Below are positions 63,124-64,000 of a DNA stretch of 64,000 nucleotides, piece by piece. Position 1 is the first letter of the stretch, and the number at the start of each line of letters is the position of its first letter. The notes beneath the pieces are model-generated. The model had not been told where the DNA came from. It searched no databases and saw only the letters and a list, made by a program, of their open reading frames with translations. Source of the stretch: Larix kaempferi (taxonomy: Eukaryota; Streptophyta; Pinopsida; Pinales; Pinaceae); the NCBI GenBank assembly GCA_027924585.1, contig BSBM01000361.1, positions 68,422,001 to 68,486,000 of the forward strand. The letters run 5' to 3'. Both the position numbers and the translations under genes were made by a program.

Positions 63124-64000
63124 TGTTGATGTATATGTAACTTCGGAATGTATTTTATTGTACTCCTATAGAGATGTATTATTCCTCTATACGGAAGTGT
63201 CGTCATTTGTATTGACAAGTGTTGCAAGTGTCCTAACTTGCCAATGGGTTATTAGACCACCATGTGTGAGGTCGGCCCTGATTAAGTTAACCTGGGGTTA
63301 TTAGGTTGAGTTAGACAAGTCGGCCCCATAGGTTTATTAGGCTGCTCAGAACAAGTATAAATAGAGAGCGGGATCTCTCTATTTGATCACTTCATTACTC
63401 ACTCATCCATCACTCAAAAAGTGGCACACATGTGAGGAGGAGGATCAGCTACTAGGAGGAGACTATCTCTGTGTACTTGGGTTGTACTTTGGTTGTATCA
63501 TTGCTCTATCTATCTCTGAGAAAGTTGTTGGGTTTTTCACCTTAGGCTTTTCCCCACAGAAACTCTATGTGGCTATTGTCTCTTATGTTTGCATCTTGTG
63601 ATGTTTGATATGATTGCTATGATTTATATGCATTGATATACTATACATGTTATTCTCTCAGTAAAGATCCTAGAGTATATTGAATTAATGCTCGAAAATT
63701 AACATGGTATCAGAGCTAACCTGAGAACAAGACACCGTGCAATTACAGAATCTATGGCTTCTTGTTTTTGGGTTTCTCTCCATAGATTTTGGAAAAGCAA
63801 TATGATAGATTGACTCTCCTCAGCAAGGTGAATCTTTCTGTCCAATCAGAATTCAGTTCTAAGCACTTTCAGTTTTGGCCCTAAAAATTAGGGTTTCCAC
63901 AAAAATAGGAATTTCTTAAATCTGAAGACATAGCTGGAAGCACCTTGGAAAAATTGAAGTTTAGAACTTTGTATCGATATTTTTGGTTGGGTAAATCTCC
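63124..64000 (+). mobile_element. Element G: 5' end of an F-like copia element
   Basis: The LTR is 63124-63704 (TGTTGATGTATATG...AATTAACA, 581 bp) and matches F's LTR in the opposite orientation, with many differences. TATAAATA lies at about 63355. Primer site TGGTATCAGAGC is at 63705-63716. The leader to 64000 resembles F's leader. Gag would start to the right of the window. TGACT (63119-63123) would be the target duplication. Confidence 0.92.

Overview
The window is plant nuclear DNA made almost wholly of LTR retrotransposons. I recognise no host gene, tRNA, rRNA or CRISPR. Plant origin follows from the element types: Ty3/gypsy Tat elements with a second RNase H, chromoviruses with a C-terminal chromodomain, Ty1/copia elements primed by initiator-Met tRNA, and plant mobile domain (PMD) proteins. 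Very long elements, deep nesting and decayed copies suggest a large-genome seed plant. A gymnosperm is possible, but the sequence does not prove it.

Left part (1-9702): a decayed minus-strand Tat element (A). An LTR of another family cuts it at 1074, and a chromovirus solo LTR sits inside it (3984-5573, target-site duplication ATGTA). About 1.2 kb of unassigned DNA follows. Next is element B (9703-25248), a young full-length Tat element. It has a perfect GCATG duplication, and its two 942-bp LTRs differ at only two positions by eye. B carries gag-pro, pol, a separate downstream RNase H gene (aRNH) with all four catalytic acids, and, convergent to these, an antisense spliced gene for a PMD-like protein.

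Middle (25300-36572): H is an internally deleted chromovirus, cut by I, a diverged Tat derivative. I has lost nearly all of RT, RNase H and integrase, yet keeps a gag/zinc-knuckle ORF, an intact aRNH and its own antisense spliced PMD gene. A 1.9-kb AT-rich stretch with no recognised gene follows.

Right part (36573-64000): a nested stack. The copia element D (36573 to beyond the window) was hit by C (39404-44691, duplication CTAAA) and by chromovirus E (44732-61850, duplication AGAGG). E was hit in its RT by F (50343-57689, minus strand, duplication TATCC), a copia element with an intact 1344-codon polyprotein. D's 3' LTR is cut by G, a sense copy of an F-like element that runs off the window.

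Main finding: two strongly diverged Tat elements (B and I) share one 3' module. It consists of a sense aRNH gene preceded by a CAG|ATG splice-acceptor-like junction, then a convergent antisense two-exon PMD gene. The antisense intron sits at the same place and phase in both. GC-rich inverted-repeat clusters lie in the antisense gene's 5' leader in both elements. In I these form seven units at exactly 34-bp spacing. Keeping the module in an element that has lost its polymerase and integrase suggests selection on it.
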